Shown: positions 29,647 to 39,480, counted from the first letter of the stretch. The stretch: DNA of 64,000 bases from Labilithrix sp. (GCA_019637195.1 JAHBWA010000016.1:1-64000); one strand, 5' to 3'. The notes: generated from the sequence alone by a model not told the origin. Made by a program: numbers and translations.

Positions 29647-31319
29647 GGGCGGCCCTCGGCCCCGTCGGCGGGGGGATCGCCTGCCCCGTCTCCCGGACTC
29701 GACACGTCGGCGCGGCGGCGAACCTCGATCGATCGCGAGCGGATCCCCAGGCCGCGCATCGCGCGCTCGGCCCGCGCTTGCGACGCGCGCACGCGGAGGC
29801 GCACGGCGTGGCGCACGACGTCGCCGACGGTCTCGGCCGCGCCGTCGCGCACCTCGAGGGCCGGCTCGAAGGCCGGCATGGTCCAGCGCACGTCGACGTG
29901 CCGCCTGCGCAGCTCTCGCACCGCGCGCGCGATCGTCGCCGGTGAGCTGCCGGTCGCGTCGCTCCCCGGGGCCGGCGCGTCGCTGCCCGGGCTGGGCGGC
30001 GGCGCCCACACGTGCGCGATGCTCGCCTTCGTCCGCCTCTCGCGCGCGATCTTCTCGAGGACGTTGGCGAGCGTCACCTCGGCCTTCTCGCGCTCGCCGT
30101 CGACCCGCGGCGGCACCTCGATCCCGAACGCCGCCAGGTAGTGCCGGAGGCGCTGCTCGCGCGGCGTCGCCGCCTGCGGGAGGCGCGGCGCGAACGGCGC
30201 CCGGACGCGCATCGCCTCGGCGCGCGTCGCGAGCGCGTCGAGGTTGCCGCGCGAGACGTCGGCGAGCCCGCGCGGGTCGAGCGGGCGGAGGTGCTCGGCC
30301 ACGCGCGCCGCGAGCTCCACCTCGTCGAGCTCGCAGCGGTCGGCGTCGACGGCGCTCGCGGCGCTCGCGAGCGCCGCGACGATCCGCGTGGCCTGGAGCG
30401 GACCCGACTCCGGCGCGAGCCACGTGCGGATGCGCGACGCGAGCACCACCAGCCCGACCTTGTCGCCGCGCGCGAGGTGGCGCGCCGCGACGCCGCCGAC
30501 CTCGTCGACGGCGACGTCGAGCGGCGCGCGTCCGTCGTCGCCCGCCCAGAGCTCGACCGACGCGTCGAGGATCAGCCAGACGACGTCGCGCTCCTCGCGC
30601 TCCATCTCGCGGACGAGCAGCTGACCGCGCCTGGCGCTGGCCTTCCACGCGATCCGCTTGAAGGGATCGCCGGGCACGTGCTCGCGGAGCTCCTTCAGCG
30701 TCTCGCCCTCGCCCGGCAGGCGCGCCGCCCGACCGGCGGGAGCGAGCGCGCGCGCCCGTCCCCCGCGCGCGCTCGTCAGCATCGCGAAGAGCGGCTTCGG
30801 CATGACCTCCAGGCCGTGCGGGTTCGCGAACATGAGCGGCACCTCGTAGAGGCCCTCTCCGCCGAGCGGCGTGCCGCGCACCTCGAGCGCGATTCCGTGG
30901 ACGCCCCAGCGTCCGACCCGCCGCGCGCGGACGCGCACCTCGAAGCGCACCTTCGACGCCGCCGGCAGGTCCACGACCGACGGGTGGATCGTGACGTCCA
31001 GCATGCTCGACGCGACCGGGCGGAGGTTCACCCCGCGCGCGTCGTCGAAGCCGCGGTTGCGGAGCTCGGCCACGAGGACGACCTCGCCGCCGCGCTCGAG
31101 CCGCGTCACGCGCCTCGTCATCCCCCAGACCATCTCGAAGCCCGAGGCGCGGATCCGCGTGACCGTGGAGAGCGCGAGCGCGCGACCGAGCGTGACGGCG
31201 AGCAGCATCGCGCCGCCGAAGGCGACGGCGGCGCTGACCTTGGCGGCGACCCCCACGGCGACCATCGCGGCGCCCGCGAGGGCGACCTGGAACGTGGCGC
31301 GCGTCGGGTGGAGCTGCAC
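29643..31319 (-). CDS. DUF58 (VWA-like) membrane protein
   Basis: A 558-residue protein with two N-terminal membrane segments (about residues 12-55), a beta-sandwich region, and a DUF58 core with the hallmark DPFKRIAWKASARRGQLLVREME near residues 225-247. The following strand VVWLILDASVELW is the VWA-like start. DUF58 proteins are regularly found beside MoxR ATPases and are thought to be their clients or partners. The C-terminal part is Pro/Ala-rich and less conserved. The start is a GTG, 15 bases after the moxR stop. Confidence 0.9.
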   Translation of the reverse strand: MQLHPTRATFQVALAGAAMVAVGVAAKVSAAVAFGGAMLLAVTLGRALALSTVTRIRASGFEMVWGMTRRVTRLERGGEVVLVAELRNRGFDDARGVNLRPVASSMLDVTIHPSVVDLPAASKVRFEVRVRARRVGRWGVHGIALEVRGTPLGGEGLYEVPLMFANPHGLEVMPKPLFAMLTSARGGRARALAPAGRAARLPGEGETLKELREHVPGDPFKRIAWKASARRGQLLVREMEREERDVVWLILDASVELWAGDDGRAPLDVAVDEVGGVAARHLARGDKVGLVVLASRIRTWLAPESGPLQATRIVAALASAASAVDADRCELDEVELAARVAEHLRPLDPRGLADVSRGNLDALATRAEAMRVRAPFAPRLPQAATPREQRLRHYLAAFGIEVPPRVDGEREKAEVTLANVLEKIARERRTKASIAHVWAPPPSPGSDAPAPGSDATGSSPATIARAVRELRRRHVDVRWTMPAFEPALEVRDGAAETVGDVVRHAVRLRVRASQARAERAMRGLGIRSRSIEVRRRADVSSPGDGAGDPPADGAEGRP

Positions 31320-31334
31320 GCGCGCGGTCTCCGA

Positions 31335-32315
31335 TCAGACCGCGCGGAAGCCGCGGCGATAGCCGACCTTCTGCAGCGCGTCCTCGATGATCTGCTCGCG
31401 CACGCGGTTGTCGCCCTCGACGTCGGCGACGAGCACGAGCCGATGCGCGAGGACCGCGGGCGCGACGGCGCGTACGTCCTCGGGGACGACGTACGTGCGC
31501 GCGGCGAGCATGGCGTGCGCCTTCGCCGCCTGGACGAGGCCGAGCGTCGCGCGCGGGCTCGCGCCGAGCGCGACCTTCGGGTGCGAGCGCGTGAACCCGG
31601 TGATCGCCACCGCGTAGTCGTGGAGGTCGTCGTCGACGTGGATGCGCGAGCAGATCCCCTGGAGCGCCACGACGTCCTCCGGGTTCGACACGGCGCGGAC
31701 GGCCGGCGCTTCGACGCCGTGCGTGCGGAGCATCTGCGCCTCGTCCCGCGCCGACGGGTAGCCCATCGAGACCCGCACGAGGAAGCGGTCGATCTGAGCC
31801 TCGGGCAGCGGGTACGTGCCCTCGAGGTCGATCGGATTTTGCGTCGCGAGGACGAGGAAGGGCTGGGGCAGCTCGAAGCGGTCACCCTCGATGGTGACCT
31901 GGCGCTCCTGCATCGCCTCGAGCAGCGCCGACTGCGTCTTGGCGGGGGCGCGGTTGATCTCGTCCGCGAGCACGACGTTCGCGAAGATCGGACCGGCGCG
32001 GAGGCTGAACGTGCCGTCGCGCGGCGAGAGCACGTAGGTCCCCGTGATGTCCGCGGGGAGGAGATCGGGCGTGAACTGGATGCGCCGCGCGGAGCAGCCC
32101 AGCGCGGTCGCGAACGCCTTCACCAGGGTGGTCTTCGCGACGCCCGGGACGCCTTCGAGCAGGACGTGGCCCCGCGCGAGGAACGCGACCATCATCATGT
32201 CGAGCGCGCGGGCCGAGCCCACGTAGACGCGCTGCACCTCGCGGCGGAGCGCCTCTACGCGCTCCTTCGCCGCCGTGACCTCCTGCGCCCCCTGGGGCAC
32301 CGGCTGCGTGCTCAT
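31335..32315 (-). CDS. MoxR-family AAA+ ATPase
   Basis: A 326-residue MoxR AAA+ ATPase, a chaperone-like protein that usually activates or assembles a VWA-domain partner. Walker A EGVPGVAKTT is at 54-63 and Walker B VLADEINRAP follows. ALLEAMQERQVTIEG, LATQNPIDLEGTYPLPEAQ and the arginine-containing IDRFLVRV are all canonical. The ATG at 32315 overlaps the DUF4350 stop by four bases (ATGA). It lies upstream of DUF58, so the two probably work together. Confidence 0.95.
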   Translation of the reverse strand: MSTQPVPQGAQEVTAAKERVEALRREVQRVYVGSARALDMMMVAFLARGHVLLEGVPGVAKTTLVKAFATALGCSARRIQFTPDLLPADITGTYVLSPRDGTFSLRAGPIFANVVLADEINRAPAKTQSALLEAMQERQVTIEGDRFELPQPFLVLATQNPIDLEGTYPLPEAQIDRFLVRVSMGYPSARDEAQMLRTHGVEAPAVRAVSNPEDVVALQGICSRIHVDDDLHDYAVAITGFTRSHPKVALGASPRATLGLVQAAKAHAMLAARTYVVPEDVRAVAPAVLAHRLVLVADVEGDNRVREQIIEDALQKVGYRRGFRAV

Positions 32316-33664
32316 CGCTGCTCCACCGCTCCGTGGGACGCGTCGCCGACGTCTGCCGGTCGCGCGTCGTGTGCGCGCGCGTGGAGCCGGGCCTCGGCGG
32401 CGTCGAGCAGCTGCTTCACCGTACGCGCGATCGACACGACCTCGTTGTCGCGTACGGACTGCACCATCCCACCGCTGCGCTGGAAGACGACCATGGTCTC
32501 GACGTTCGACATTCGTAGCAGAAGGCGGCGGAGCGTGTGCATCCCTTCGGCGTCGAGCAGCCCGCCCTCGCCGATTCGAGAGAGCAGCTCCTGGTGGCCT
32601 GGCACCTTGGAGAGGCCGAGCATCGTGGTCAGCTGCTCCTCGAGCGCGCTCTTCAGCTCGAGGACCGCGAGCACGCGCGTCGTCTGCGGCGCCCCGATGA
32701 CCGCGGCGTGCCCGGCGACGCCGCCCTGGGCGACCGCCGGAACCCGGCGGACGAACCGCGGGAGGATCGGCTTGTGGAGGCGACCCGCGCGCGAGCCGAC
32801 CCAGACGACGAGCGCGAGCCCGAGCGCGATCGACGCGGCCCACGCGAGGATCGAAGGCAGGCCCTCCTTGCGGATCTGATCGAGCAGGTCCTCGAGGTCG
32901 CGGAGCCACTCGGACAGCGCGTGCTGCTCGCCGCCGTAGGAGCCCTTCTGCTCGAAGTTTCCCGACGCGATGAAGAGCCGGCCCCCGCGCTTGCCCCATG
33001 CGTCGCCGTCGACCGCGTAGCGAACGAGCCCGCGCGCGAACGTCTTGTTGCCCGAGTAGCGGAGCATGGAGTTCATCACGATCGACGGGTCGCCGACCGC
33101 GAGCAGGCGTCCCTGCCCGACGGCCCCCGCGACCGCCACCGTCACGTCGGCTTCCCCGTCCATGGCCCGGATCTTCAGCACGGGCGAGAGGTCCGGGTGG
33201 CCGAGGCCGGTCGGGTGGTTCGTGACGACGCGGTTCACGTCGGCGACGACCGGGTGCGCGCTCGCCGCCTCCGCGAGCGCGAGCTGGGGGTTGTGACGGA
33301 GCGACTCTGCCGGGTGCCGCGGGCTCGGCACGCGCTTCATCCCGAAGGTCGACAGCAGCGACTCGCCGCGTCCGAAGTCGTCGAGCATGATCACGCGCCC
33401 GCCCGCGCGCATGAACTTCGTGAGCTCGTCGACGTCGAGCGAGCGCTCCGGGTAGAGGAGGAGCAGGCCGTCGTCCGGCGTAAGCTCGGCGAAGTCGATC
33501 TGCGTCGTCGCCACCACGCGCGCGGCGCCGAGCTCCGCCCGGGCGAGGCGCACGAGCTCCGCGCCGCCTTCCCAGTCGCTGCCGGCGAGATCGAACGGGA
33601 TCGCCGCGGCGGTGCGAGGCACGAACGAGACCAACACGACGAGCAACAGCGCGACCCGCCACAT
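32312..33664 (-). CDS. DUF4350-domain membrane protein
   Basis: A 450-residue protein, first gene of the moxR operon. An N-terminal hydrophobic segment (MWRVALLLVVLVSFVPRTAA) looks like a signal peptide. The extracytoplasmic domain resembles DUF4350 (DDGLLLLYPERSLDVDEL, GGRVIMLDDFGRGESLL, VGDPSIVMNSMLRYSGN). A membrane segment near 268-290 is followed by a roughly 160-residue cytoplasmic tail. DUF4350, MoxR and DUF58 are a recurring trio; the process is still unclear. The frame is open upstream, so the start at 33664 is the best but not the only choice. Confidence 0.8.
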   Translation of the reverse strand: MWRVALLLVVLVSFVPRTAAAIPFDLAGSDWEGGAELVRLARAELGAARVVATTQIDFAELTPDDGLLLLYPERSLDVDELTKFMRAGGRVIMLDDFGRGESLLSTFGMKRVPSPRHPAESLRHNPQLALAEAASAHPVVADVNRVVTNHPTGLGHPDLSPVLKIRAMDGEADVTVAVAGAVGQGRLLAVGDPSIVMNSMLRYSGNKTFARGLVRYAVDGDAWGKRGGRLFIASGNFEQKGSYGGEQHALSEWLRDLEDLLDQIRKEGLPSILAWAASIALGLALVVWVGSRAGRLHKPILPRFVRRVPAVAQGGVAGHAAVIGAPQTTRVLAVLELKSALEEQLTTMLGLSKVPGHQELLSRIGEGGLLDAEGMHTLRRLLLRMSNVETMVVFQRSGGMVQSVRDNEVVSIARTVKQLLDAAEARLHARAHDARPADVGDASHGAVEQR

Positions 33665-33941
33665 GGCGCGATAGAGCGCGCGCGCGCGCTGCGGTGCGTC
33701 CGACGCCAGGGCTGCTTTCAACGCCACTTGGGAGCTCCGGGGCCTGCGTCGTCGAGCGTCCGCGCCGACCGGCGGGGGCTCGGCCCTCCGCGCTGGAGGA
33801 CGGGGGGCGGGTGTCCGCGCGCGCCGACGCACGCGTCGAGGTCGGACACCGCCGCACGGCCGAGCTTTTGAGACCCCGAGGGGCATAAAGCGGGAGAGCC
33901 GGGCCGACGCGTCATCGCTCCGTTGGACAGTACCGGATAGC

Positions 33942-33967
33942 GGCGGCCATGTTCCATACTGGCCGCC
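33942..33967. promoter_or_regulatory. Perfect inverted repeat just upstream of a -35 element
   Basis: ggcggcc (33942-33948) and ggccgcc (33961-33967) form a perfect seven-base dyad with a 12-base spacer. The right arm ends three bases before the ttgacc -35 hexamer at 33971, a position typical of an activator or repressor site. It could also be a hairpin. Confidence 0.45.
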
Positions 33968-33970
33968 TAC

Positions 33971-33998
33971 TTGACCGATGGGACCGGGTTGCTAGCTT
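33971..33998 (+). promoter_or_regulatory. Sigma-70-type promoter candidate for the small gene
   Basis: ttgacc (33971-33976), a 16-base spacer and tagctt (33993-33998). The -35 equals that proposed for dksA. The predicted start is near 34005, about 50 bases before the ATG at 34054. Confidence 0.4.
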
Positions 33999-34053
33999 CC
34001 ATGTGAAGTAGCCGGAGCTTGTTCCGCCGTTCCTTTTGGAGGAGGACTCAGGG

Positions 34054-34221
34054 ATGCTCCCTCCTTTCATCATCGAGCAGATTCGCAAGCGCGAGGAAGA
34101 AGAACGGAAGCGGTACGAGCAGCCGCAGCTGGATCTGCCGCTCGCCCCGCCCGGACCGGCCAAGCGTCGCGACGAGAGCGACGAGACCGGACAGCGCGGC
34201 GTGATCATCGTCGAGCTGTGA
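34054..34221 (+). CDS. Small conserved-looking protein, 55 residues
   Basis: A 55-residue protein that starts MLPPFIIEQIRKREEEERKR and ends VIIVEL, with a charged helix, a QPQLDLPLAPP segment and an acidic/basic tail. I recall short proteins beginning (M)LPPFIIxQI-R-REEE in many proteobacteria, so it is probably a real gene. The GGAGGAGG eight bases before the ATG is one of the strongest ribosome sites in the window. It has no signal peptide or membrane segment. The function is unknown. Confidence 0.75.
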   Translation: MLPPFIIEQIRKREEEERKRYEQPQLDLPLAPPGPAKRRDESDETGQRGVIIVEL

Positions 34222-34360
34222 GCGCCGGGTGCTCCACGTGCGGCCCGGAGGCGCGCCGCCCGGGCGCGTGGGGCGAGGCGGTCCCGCCGAGGCGACCGGG
34301 CGGGGGCGTTTCTAAAGGCTGTACGAACCGGGGGCCCGCTGTACTAGGCTCCGGCCCGAC

Positions 34361-36205
34361 ATGGGCATGCTTCGCGGATGGCAGCGATCGTTTGCCGTTC
34401 TCCCCCTTCTGCTGACCGGGCTTTTGGCGGACAGCGGCTGCTACGACGCCGGCGACGGGAGCGCCCCGCCGCTGGAGAGCTTCTACTTCCCAGTGGGGCT
34501 CGAGGTCTCGCACGGCGGCACCGTTCTTTACGCCGTCAACTCGAACTTCGACCTCCAGTACAACGGCGGCACGCTCCAGTCGTACGATCTCCGGCTCATC
34601 CGTCAGCACGCGCTGCTCGCGATCGCCGATCCGACGAACCCGAACCTCCCGCTCCTCCGCCGCGACTCCCCGGCGGGCTGCCCGGACAACCCTCCGATCT
34701 TCAGGGAAGGCGAGCCCGGTCGCCAGCCGCTCGGGGAGACCTGCGCGCCGCCGGTGGACTCGAGAGCGTACTTCCGCGACTCGGCGGTGATCGGCGCGTT
34801 CGCGACGGACCTGCTCCTCTCCCGGCCGCCCGCCGCGCTCACCGGCGATTTCATCGTCCCGGACGATCGCTGCGCGGCGCCGCCGTGTCGCCAGAGCGCC
34901 AAGGTGCACGCCGACGATCCGCTCGTCCCGGCGGGCAACGCGCGGCGCGACCGCTTGTTCGCCCCCGTGCGCGGAAACGCCACCCTGACCTGGGCCTCGG
35001 TCGAGCGCGACAGCTTCGAGAGCGCGCCCACGGCGGCGGACACGCGGGACACCTACGCGCCGTTCCGGATCGACTGCGGGCAGGACGCGTCGCGGCGCTG
35101 CGACGCCGTCCACCAGATCGGCGAGGACCCGAACGAAGAGGGGAACACGCGGCACATCACGATGCCCGGCGAGCCGTTCGGCGCGACGATCAGCGACGAC
35201 GGCACCTCGCTCCTCGTCACGCACCAGAACGACACCAAGACGACGCTCTTCTCGACCGGGCTCTCGCGCTCGCGCGACGACGACGAGCGCGACCGGCCGC
35301 TCCCGGCGATCCAGTTCGTCGCCGACAACGTCCCGGTGGGCGGCGTCGGGATCGCCGGAGTGCCGCACGATCCGGACGCGTTCCTCGGCGCGCCCAGCCT
35401 CCCGCGCCCCGCGTTCCTCGAGACGAGCCGCGCGATCCCGGAGGTGAGCCTCCTCCGCCGTTACTCGGACGAGGAGGGCGGCGTCGGCCCATCGGTGCCG
35501 CGCCCGTTCCTCGACGTCGAGACCGCGTTCCCGATCACGGCGAGCGCGGGCGGAGCCGACTCGCGCGGCATCGCGATCGATCCGACGCCGCGCCTCGCGT
35601 GCAAGGCCCGCGTGGCCCCGGTCGGGCCCGGGCAGACGGTGGAGGATCGCGACCGGCAGATGCAGGCCTGCGCGCGCAAGCCGGCGCGCGTGTTCATCGC
35701 CAACCGATCGCCCGCGGCGCTCCTCGTCGGCGAGGTCGGCGTCCCGCAGGGGACGGACGGCGCGTACGAGCCCGACCGCCTGACGATCCACAGGTCGGTG
35801 CCCCTCTCCGCCGGCGCGTCGCAGGTCTACCTCGCCCCGATCGTCGACTCGGACGGCGCCTACGCGCTGCGCGTGTTCGTCGTCTGCTTCGACTCGGCGA
35901 CGATCTACGTCTACGACCCGGACCTGGCCGAGTACGGCATGGAGAGCGTCATCCGCGTCGCGCCGGGGCCGTTCGCGATGGCGTTCGATCCGTTCTCGTT
36001 CGAGGACGTCGCGAACCACGTGCAGGTCCCGTTCGACCAGCGCGACAGCAGCCTCGGCCTCCGGCGCTACCGCTTCGCGTACCTCGCCAGCTTCACGCAG
36101 TCGTTCGTGCAGCTCATCGATCTCGACAAGACCGCGCGCGCTCCGGCGACCTTTGCGCGGGTCGTCTATACCCTCGGCCGCCCGACCAACCCGAAGGGCT
36201 CGTGA
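34361..36205 (+). CDS. Large propeller-type lipoprotein, first of a pair
   Basis: A 614-residue exported protein with a signal ending near Cys27 (LLADSGC). The mature part has YncE-like beta-propeller blades, such as FYFPVGLEVSHGGTVLYAVN, FGATISDDGTSLLVTHQ, SRGIAIDPTPRLACK and IRVAPGPFAMAFDPF. It is Cys-rich for a surface protein and has no enzymatic motif I can see. Its stop and the ATG of the next gene overlap (TGATG, 36203-36207), so the two are made together and probably form a complex. An alternative start is the ATG at 34367. Confidence 0.78.
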   Translation: MGMLRGWQRSFAVLPLLLTGLLADSGCYDAGDGSAPPLESFYFPVGLEVSHGGTVLYAVNSNFDLQYNGGTLQSYDLRLIRQHALLAIADPTNPNLPLLRRDSPAGCPDNPPIFREGEPGRQPLGETCAPPVDSRAYFRDSAVIGAFATDLLLSRPPAALTGDFIVPDDRCAAPPCRQSAKVHADDPLVPAGNARRDRLFAPVRGNATLTWASVERDSFESAPTAADTRDTYAPFRIDCGQDASRRCDAVHQIGEDPNEEGNTRHITMPGEPFGATISDDGTSLLVTHQNDTKTTLFSTGLSRSRDDDERDRPLPAIQFVADNVPVGGVGIAGVPHDPDAFLGAPSLPRPAFLETSRAIPEVSLLRRYSDEEGGVGPSVPRPFLDVETAFPITASAGGADSRGIAIDPTPRLACKARVAPVGPGQTVEDRDRQMQACARKPARVFIANRSPAALLVGEVGVPQGTDGAYEPDRLTIHRSVPLSAGASQVYLAPIVDSDGAYALRVFVVCFDSATIYVYDPDLAEYGMESVIRVAPGPFAMAFDPFSFEDVANHVQVPFDQRDSSLGLRRYRFAYLASFTQSFVQLIDLDKTARAPATFARVVYTLGRPTNPKGS

Positions 36206-39200
36206 TGTCGAGAGCACGCTCGGTCCTTTCCGTCCTCGCCGCCGTCGCGGCCGTCGTCGCCGTCGCGACGGGGTTCTTCGCCTGCTCCCAGGCGCCGACG
36301 ACCGTGCCGATCCGCACCTTCGAGCGCGCGCAGAAGGTGGACGTCATCTGCCTCCGCGTCTTCGGGGAGAACGCGCCCGAGCCGCTGAAGCAGGAGGAGT
36401 GCGCGCCGGTGCCGCCGAACGTCAACGGCGGCAACCTGGACAACCAGCTCTTCGCGCTCGTCACGCAGACGAGCCGCGGCGAGGTCGCGGTCGTCGACCT
36501 CTCGGCGGGCGTCATCATCGACCAGAGCCAGGCCGTGCCGGGCCTGAACTTCCTCCCGGTCGGCGCGAACCCGACGGACATCGCCGCCACGCCCGACGGT
36601 CGGATGGCGTTCGTCGCCTCGGCGGAGCCGAACAAGTTCGCGATCTACGGCGTCCCCGGGCACCGCATCCTCGGCGACATGGCCGGCCGGCGCGATCCCG
36701 AGGGCGCGGTCACGCTCTCGTCGTGGCCCGTCTGCGCGCTCCCGCAGCGCCCCGGCTCGCTCACGGTCGTGCCGCGGCGGACGCTCACGCTCCCCCCGGA
36801 CGGCGGCGCCGACGACGCCGGCGCGGCGAGCGGTACGACCGACGTACCGTACGAGCTCGTCGCGGTGCTCCCGGGCGACCGAACGAGCTCGGCGAAGATC
36901 GTCACGATCGATCCGCGTCCGTTCCTCCGCGCGTCGCCGCGGCTCGGTCGCGACGGCCAGCCCCTCGACGATTTCGGCGAGGGAGAGATCCTCGCGCCCG
37001 GGCAGCTCCAGGACTGCCCGATCACCGCGGCGATGGAGCTCGCGGGCGAAGAGGCCGTGCCGGACACCTTCCGCGAGGGCAAGGCATGGGAGGACGGCGT
37101 CCCGTGGGTCGACGGCGGCGTCGACCTCTCCTGCGAGACGCCCGACAAGCCCGCGCGCTGCGGTCTCCGTCCTTGCGCTTGCAAGGACCCGACGACCGGG
37201 GCCGACGCCGGCGCGGTGCTCTCCGGCCCGGACGGCGGCGTCATCGCGCTCCCGGCGTGCGAGGCCGACGCGGGCGGCGACGTCGCGGGCGCCGAGCGCG
37301 CGCTCGACCTCGGGCCGCTCGATCCGCCGAAGCCGCTCGCGATCGCCCGCGACGACCAGATGCTCTATGTCGCGGACAACGCCCTGCCGCTGATCCACGT
37401 CGTCGATCTGTCCGTGCCCGGCGCGCCGCGCGAGCTCCCGCCGCTGGTCGTCTCGAGCTCGGTCGATCCGACCCGCGCCGTCTCGGTCGGCGCTATCGCG
37501 GTCAGTCCGCCGACGCGCGAGTACAAGCGGTTCCTCTACGCCGTCGACGGCAAGGAGGGCACGATCGCGGTCTTCGACGTGAGCGATCCGTCGAGCCCCG
37601 AGCGCTCCCCGATGCGCCGGCCGCACGCCGAGCTGAACCCGTTCCAGCCGTCCGATCGCATCGCGTTCGCCTCGCCGGTCGTCGCCGTGGCGTTCGCCCG
37701 TCACGACTTCCCGCTGACGCGCATCGGCGGCGTCGCCCAGCCGAACGCGCAGACCGGCCTGCTGTGCAACCCCAACCCGAACGTCGACCCCGCGAACGGC
37801 GAGGGCGCGGCGGACTACGGCGTGTTCTATCGCGCCGACTCGCGCAACCTCGACGTCGGGCTCGGGCCCGCGCGGCTCCGGGGCGTCTTCGCGTTCGCCA
37901 CGCTCCTGAACGGACAGATCGTGGCGATCGACGTCGACGACTGGGACGCGCCGTGCCGCCGGCCGCAGGACCTCTCCGTCACCGCAGCGACCGCCGAGGG
38001 CATCTCGGTCTCGCTCCCGGCGCTCGCCGTGGCGCAGCCCGCGCCGGGGGCGGGCGATCTCGATCCGTACCACGCGCCGTTCGCGCCGCCCGAGAGCGTC
38101 TCGCAGGAGGTCTTCTTCCCGGTCGCCGCGCCCCACCGGATGCGCTCGAACTTCCTCCTGCGCGACGACTCGCGGAGCGGACGGCACACCCCGTTCCTCC
38201 AGTCCACGCCGACGATCACGTCGACCGGCGCGGTCACTCCGCCGCTGGTCGGGCCGGGGAGCGAGTCGACGCCGAAGATGCGTCCCACCGCGTCGCGGCC
38301 AGGCGCTCTCGCGAGCGGGACCGAGGACGTCGGTGTGCGCTTCTCGCTCGACACGCCGGACGTGCACTTCGACCAGGAGTGGACGATCACCTACGAGGGC
38401 AAGCTGCCGGGCTTCGAGGGGCAGCAGGCCACGATGTCCACGACGGACGGCTACTCGTCGCTCGTCCTCAGCCAGCCGCAGGGGCAGTTCTGCGCGCGCG
38501 GCGTCGAGGACTGGGCGATCGGCGGCGAGCGCGCGAACGCGATCACGAACGCGCTGGCGGCCGCGGGGCGCGCTCCGTACCCCGAGCGCCTCGATCGCCG
38601 GATGGTCGACTACCTCCAGATCAAAGACGAGCTGTTGCCGGCGAACGACGCCTACTGGCGGCAGGCCGACGTGCCCGAGCCGAACAGCTGCTGGGACGAT
38701 CGCCTGAACCCGGCCAATCCGGCGGACGCGAACCAGGTCGAGGCCGCCGCTCGCGCGCGCTTCGACGTTTGCTCGGACGTCTTCGGTCGCGTCGAGCAGG
38801 CGAGCGTGAACCGGGACTTCCCGATCCTCGAGGCCTACGACGACCGGCTCGTCATCGGGCGCTTCGTGAAGTTCTCGGAGGCCGCCTCCCGCGAGGTGGT
38901 CTACGTCGACCCGTCCAACGCTGCGTACCTGAAGCTCCTCCGCTGCTGCTTCCACCATCAGGTGCGCTTCGACGTGCGCGCCGCCTCGCAGTGGGTGACC
39001 GTCGGCTCCGGCGTCGGCCTGCTCAACCACGTCACGCGAGGGGAGGGGGGCCGCTGCGTCACCTCGTGCGACCCGCGCGAGGCGCTCCTCAACTCACGCG
39101 CGCCGTCGCTGCCGTTCGGCGTGCCCACCTCCGGGACGCCGGACTTCGCGCCCTTCCGCGACAGCCCGCTCGCGATGCGAAACCCGGCGTTCTCGTTCTT

Positions 39201-39480
39201 CGTCCAGAACGGACAGAAGAGCCCCGAAGCCCAGCTGGCGCAGACCAGCCTGCCGACGCCGGATCAGCCGCCGGTCCGCGACATGACGTTCCGCTTCCAG
39301 ACGCGCGGGCAGTTCCAGCCGCTCGTCATCAACCTCGCGGCGTCGACCACGGCCGTGAACCCGCAGTCGATGCGCTTCATCGAGTCGCTCGGCCAGATCG
39401 CGGTCGTCGACGGCGCGTCGCAGGGGCTCGTGCTCATCGATCTCGCCGGCGTCACCATTGCGCGCGCGCCGTACTTCTGA
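36205..39480 (+). CDS. Giant propeller-type lipoprotein, second of the pair
   Basis: A 1091-residue exported lipoprotein; the signal MSRARSVLSVLAAVAAVVAV leads to FFAC (Cys27). The N-terminal half carries propeller-like repeats (FALVTQTSRGEVAVVDLS, PTDIAATPDGRMAFVASAEP, PLAIARDDQMLYVADN, FLYAVDGKEGTIAVFDVSD). Asp/Gly-rich loops (PPDGGADDAGAASG) and Cys pairs are common. The C-terminal half has RCCFHHQVRFDV and a final blade, ESLGQIAVVDGASQGLVLID. It is translationally coupled to the preceding gene. The function is unknown; a surface or periplasmic complex is inferred from the pairing. Confidence 0.78.
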   Translation: MSRARSVLSVLAAVAAVVAVATGFFACSQAPTTVPIRTFERAQKVDVICLRVFGENAPEPLKQEECAPVPPNVNGGNLDNQLFALVTQTSRGEVAVVDLSAGVIIDQSQAVPGLNFLPVGANPTDIAATPDGRMAFVASAEPNKFAIYGVPGHRILGDMAGRRDPEGAVTLSSWPVCALPQRPGSLTVVPRRTLTLPPDGGADDAGAASGTTDVPYELVAVLPGDRTSSAKIVTIDPRPFLRASPRLGRDGQPLDDFGEGEILAPGQLQDCPITAAMELAGEEAVPDTFREGKAWEDGVPWVDGGVDLSCETPDKPARCGLRPCACKDPTTGADAGAVLSGPDGGVIALPACEADAGGDVAGAERALDLGPLDPPKPLAIARDDQMLYVADNALPLIHVVDLSVPGAPRELPPLVVSSSVDPTRAVSVGAIAVSPPTREYKRFLYAVDGKEGTIAVFDVSDPSSPERSPMRRPHAELNPFQPSDRIAFASPVVAVAFARHDFPLTRIGGVAQPNAQTGLLCNPNPNVDPANGEGAADYGVFYRADSRNLDVGLGPARLRGVFAFATLLNGQIVAIDVDDWDAPCRRPQDLSVTAATAEGISVSLPALAVAQPAPGAGDLDPYHAPFAPPESVSQEVFFPVAAPHRMRSNFLLRDDSRSGRHTPFLQSTPTITSTGAVTPPLVGPGSESTPKMRPTASRPGALASGTEDVGVRFSLDTPDVHFDQEWTITYEGKLPGFEGQQATMSTTDGYSSLVLSQPQGQFCARGVEDWAIGGERANAITNALAAAGRAPYPERLDRRMVDYLQIKDELLPANDAYWRQADVPEPNSCWDDRLNPANPADANQVEAAARARFDVCSDVFGRVEQASVNRDFPILEAYDDRLVIGRFVKFSEAASREVVYVDPSNAAYLKLLRCCFHHQVRFDVRAASQWVTVGSGVGLLNHVTRGEGGRCVTSCDPREALLNSRAPSLPFGVPTSGTPDFAPFRDSPLAMRNPAFSFFVQNGQKSPEAQLAQTSLPTPDQPPVRDMTFRFQTRGQFQPLVINLAASTTAVNPQSMRFIESLGQIAVVDGASQGLVLIDLAGVTIARAPYF

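Larger units (their letters stand above)
33665..34053. other. 389-base gap with an inverted repeat and a promoter
   Basis: The gap lies between the divergent DUF4350 gene and the small gene at 34054. Its left two thirds is GC-rich with no convincing gene. The right part is less GC-rich and holds the inverted repeat at 33942-33967 and the promoter pair at 33971-33998, both described separately. Confidence 0.6.
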
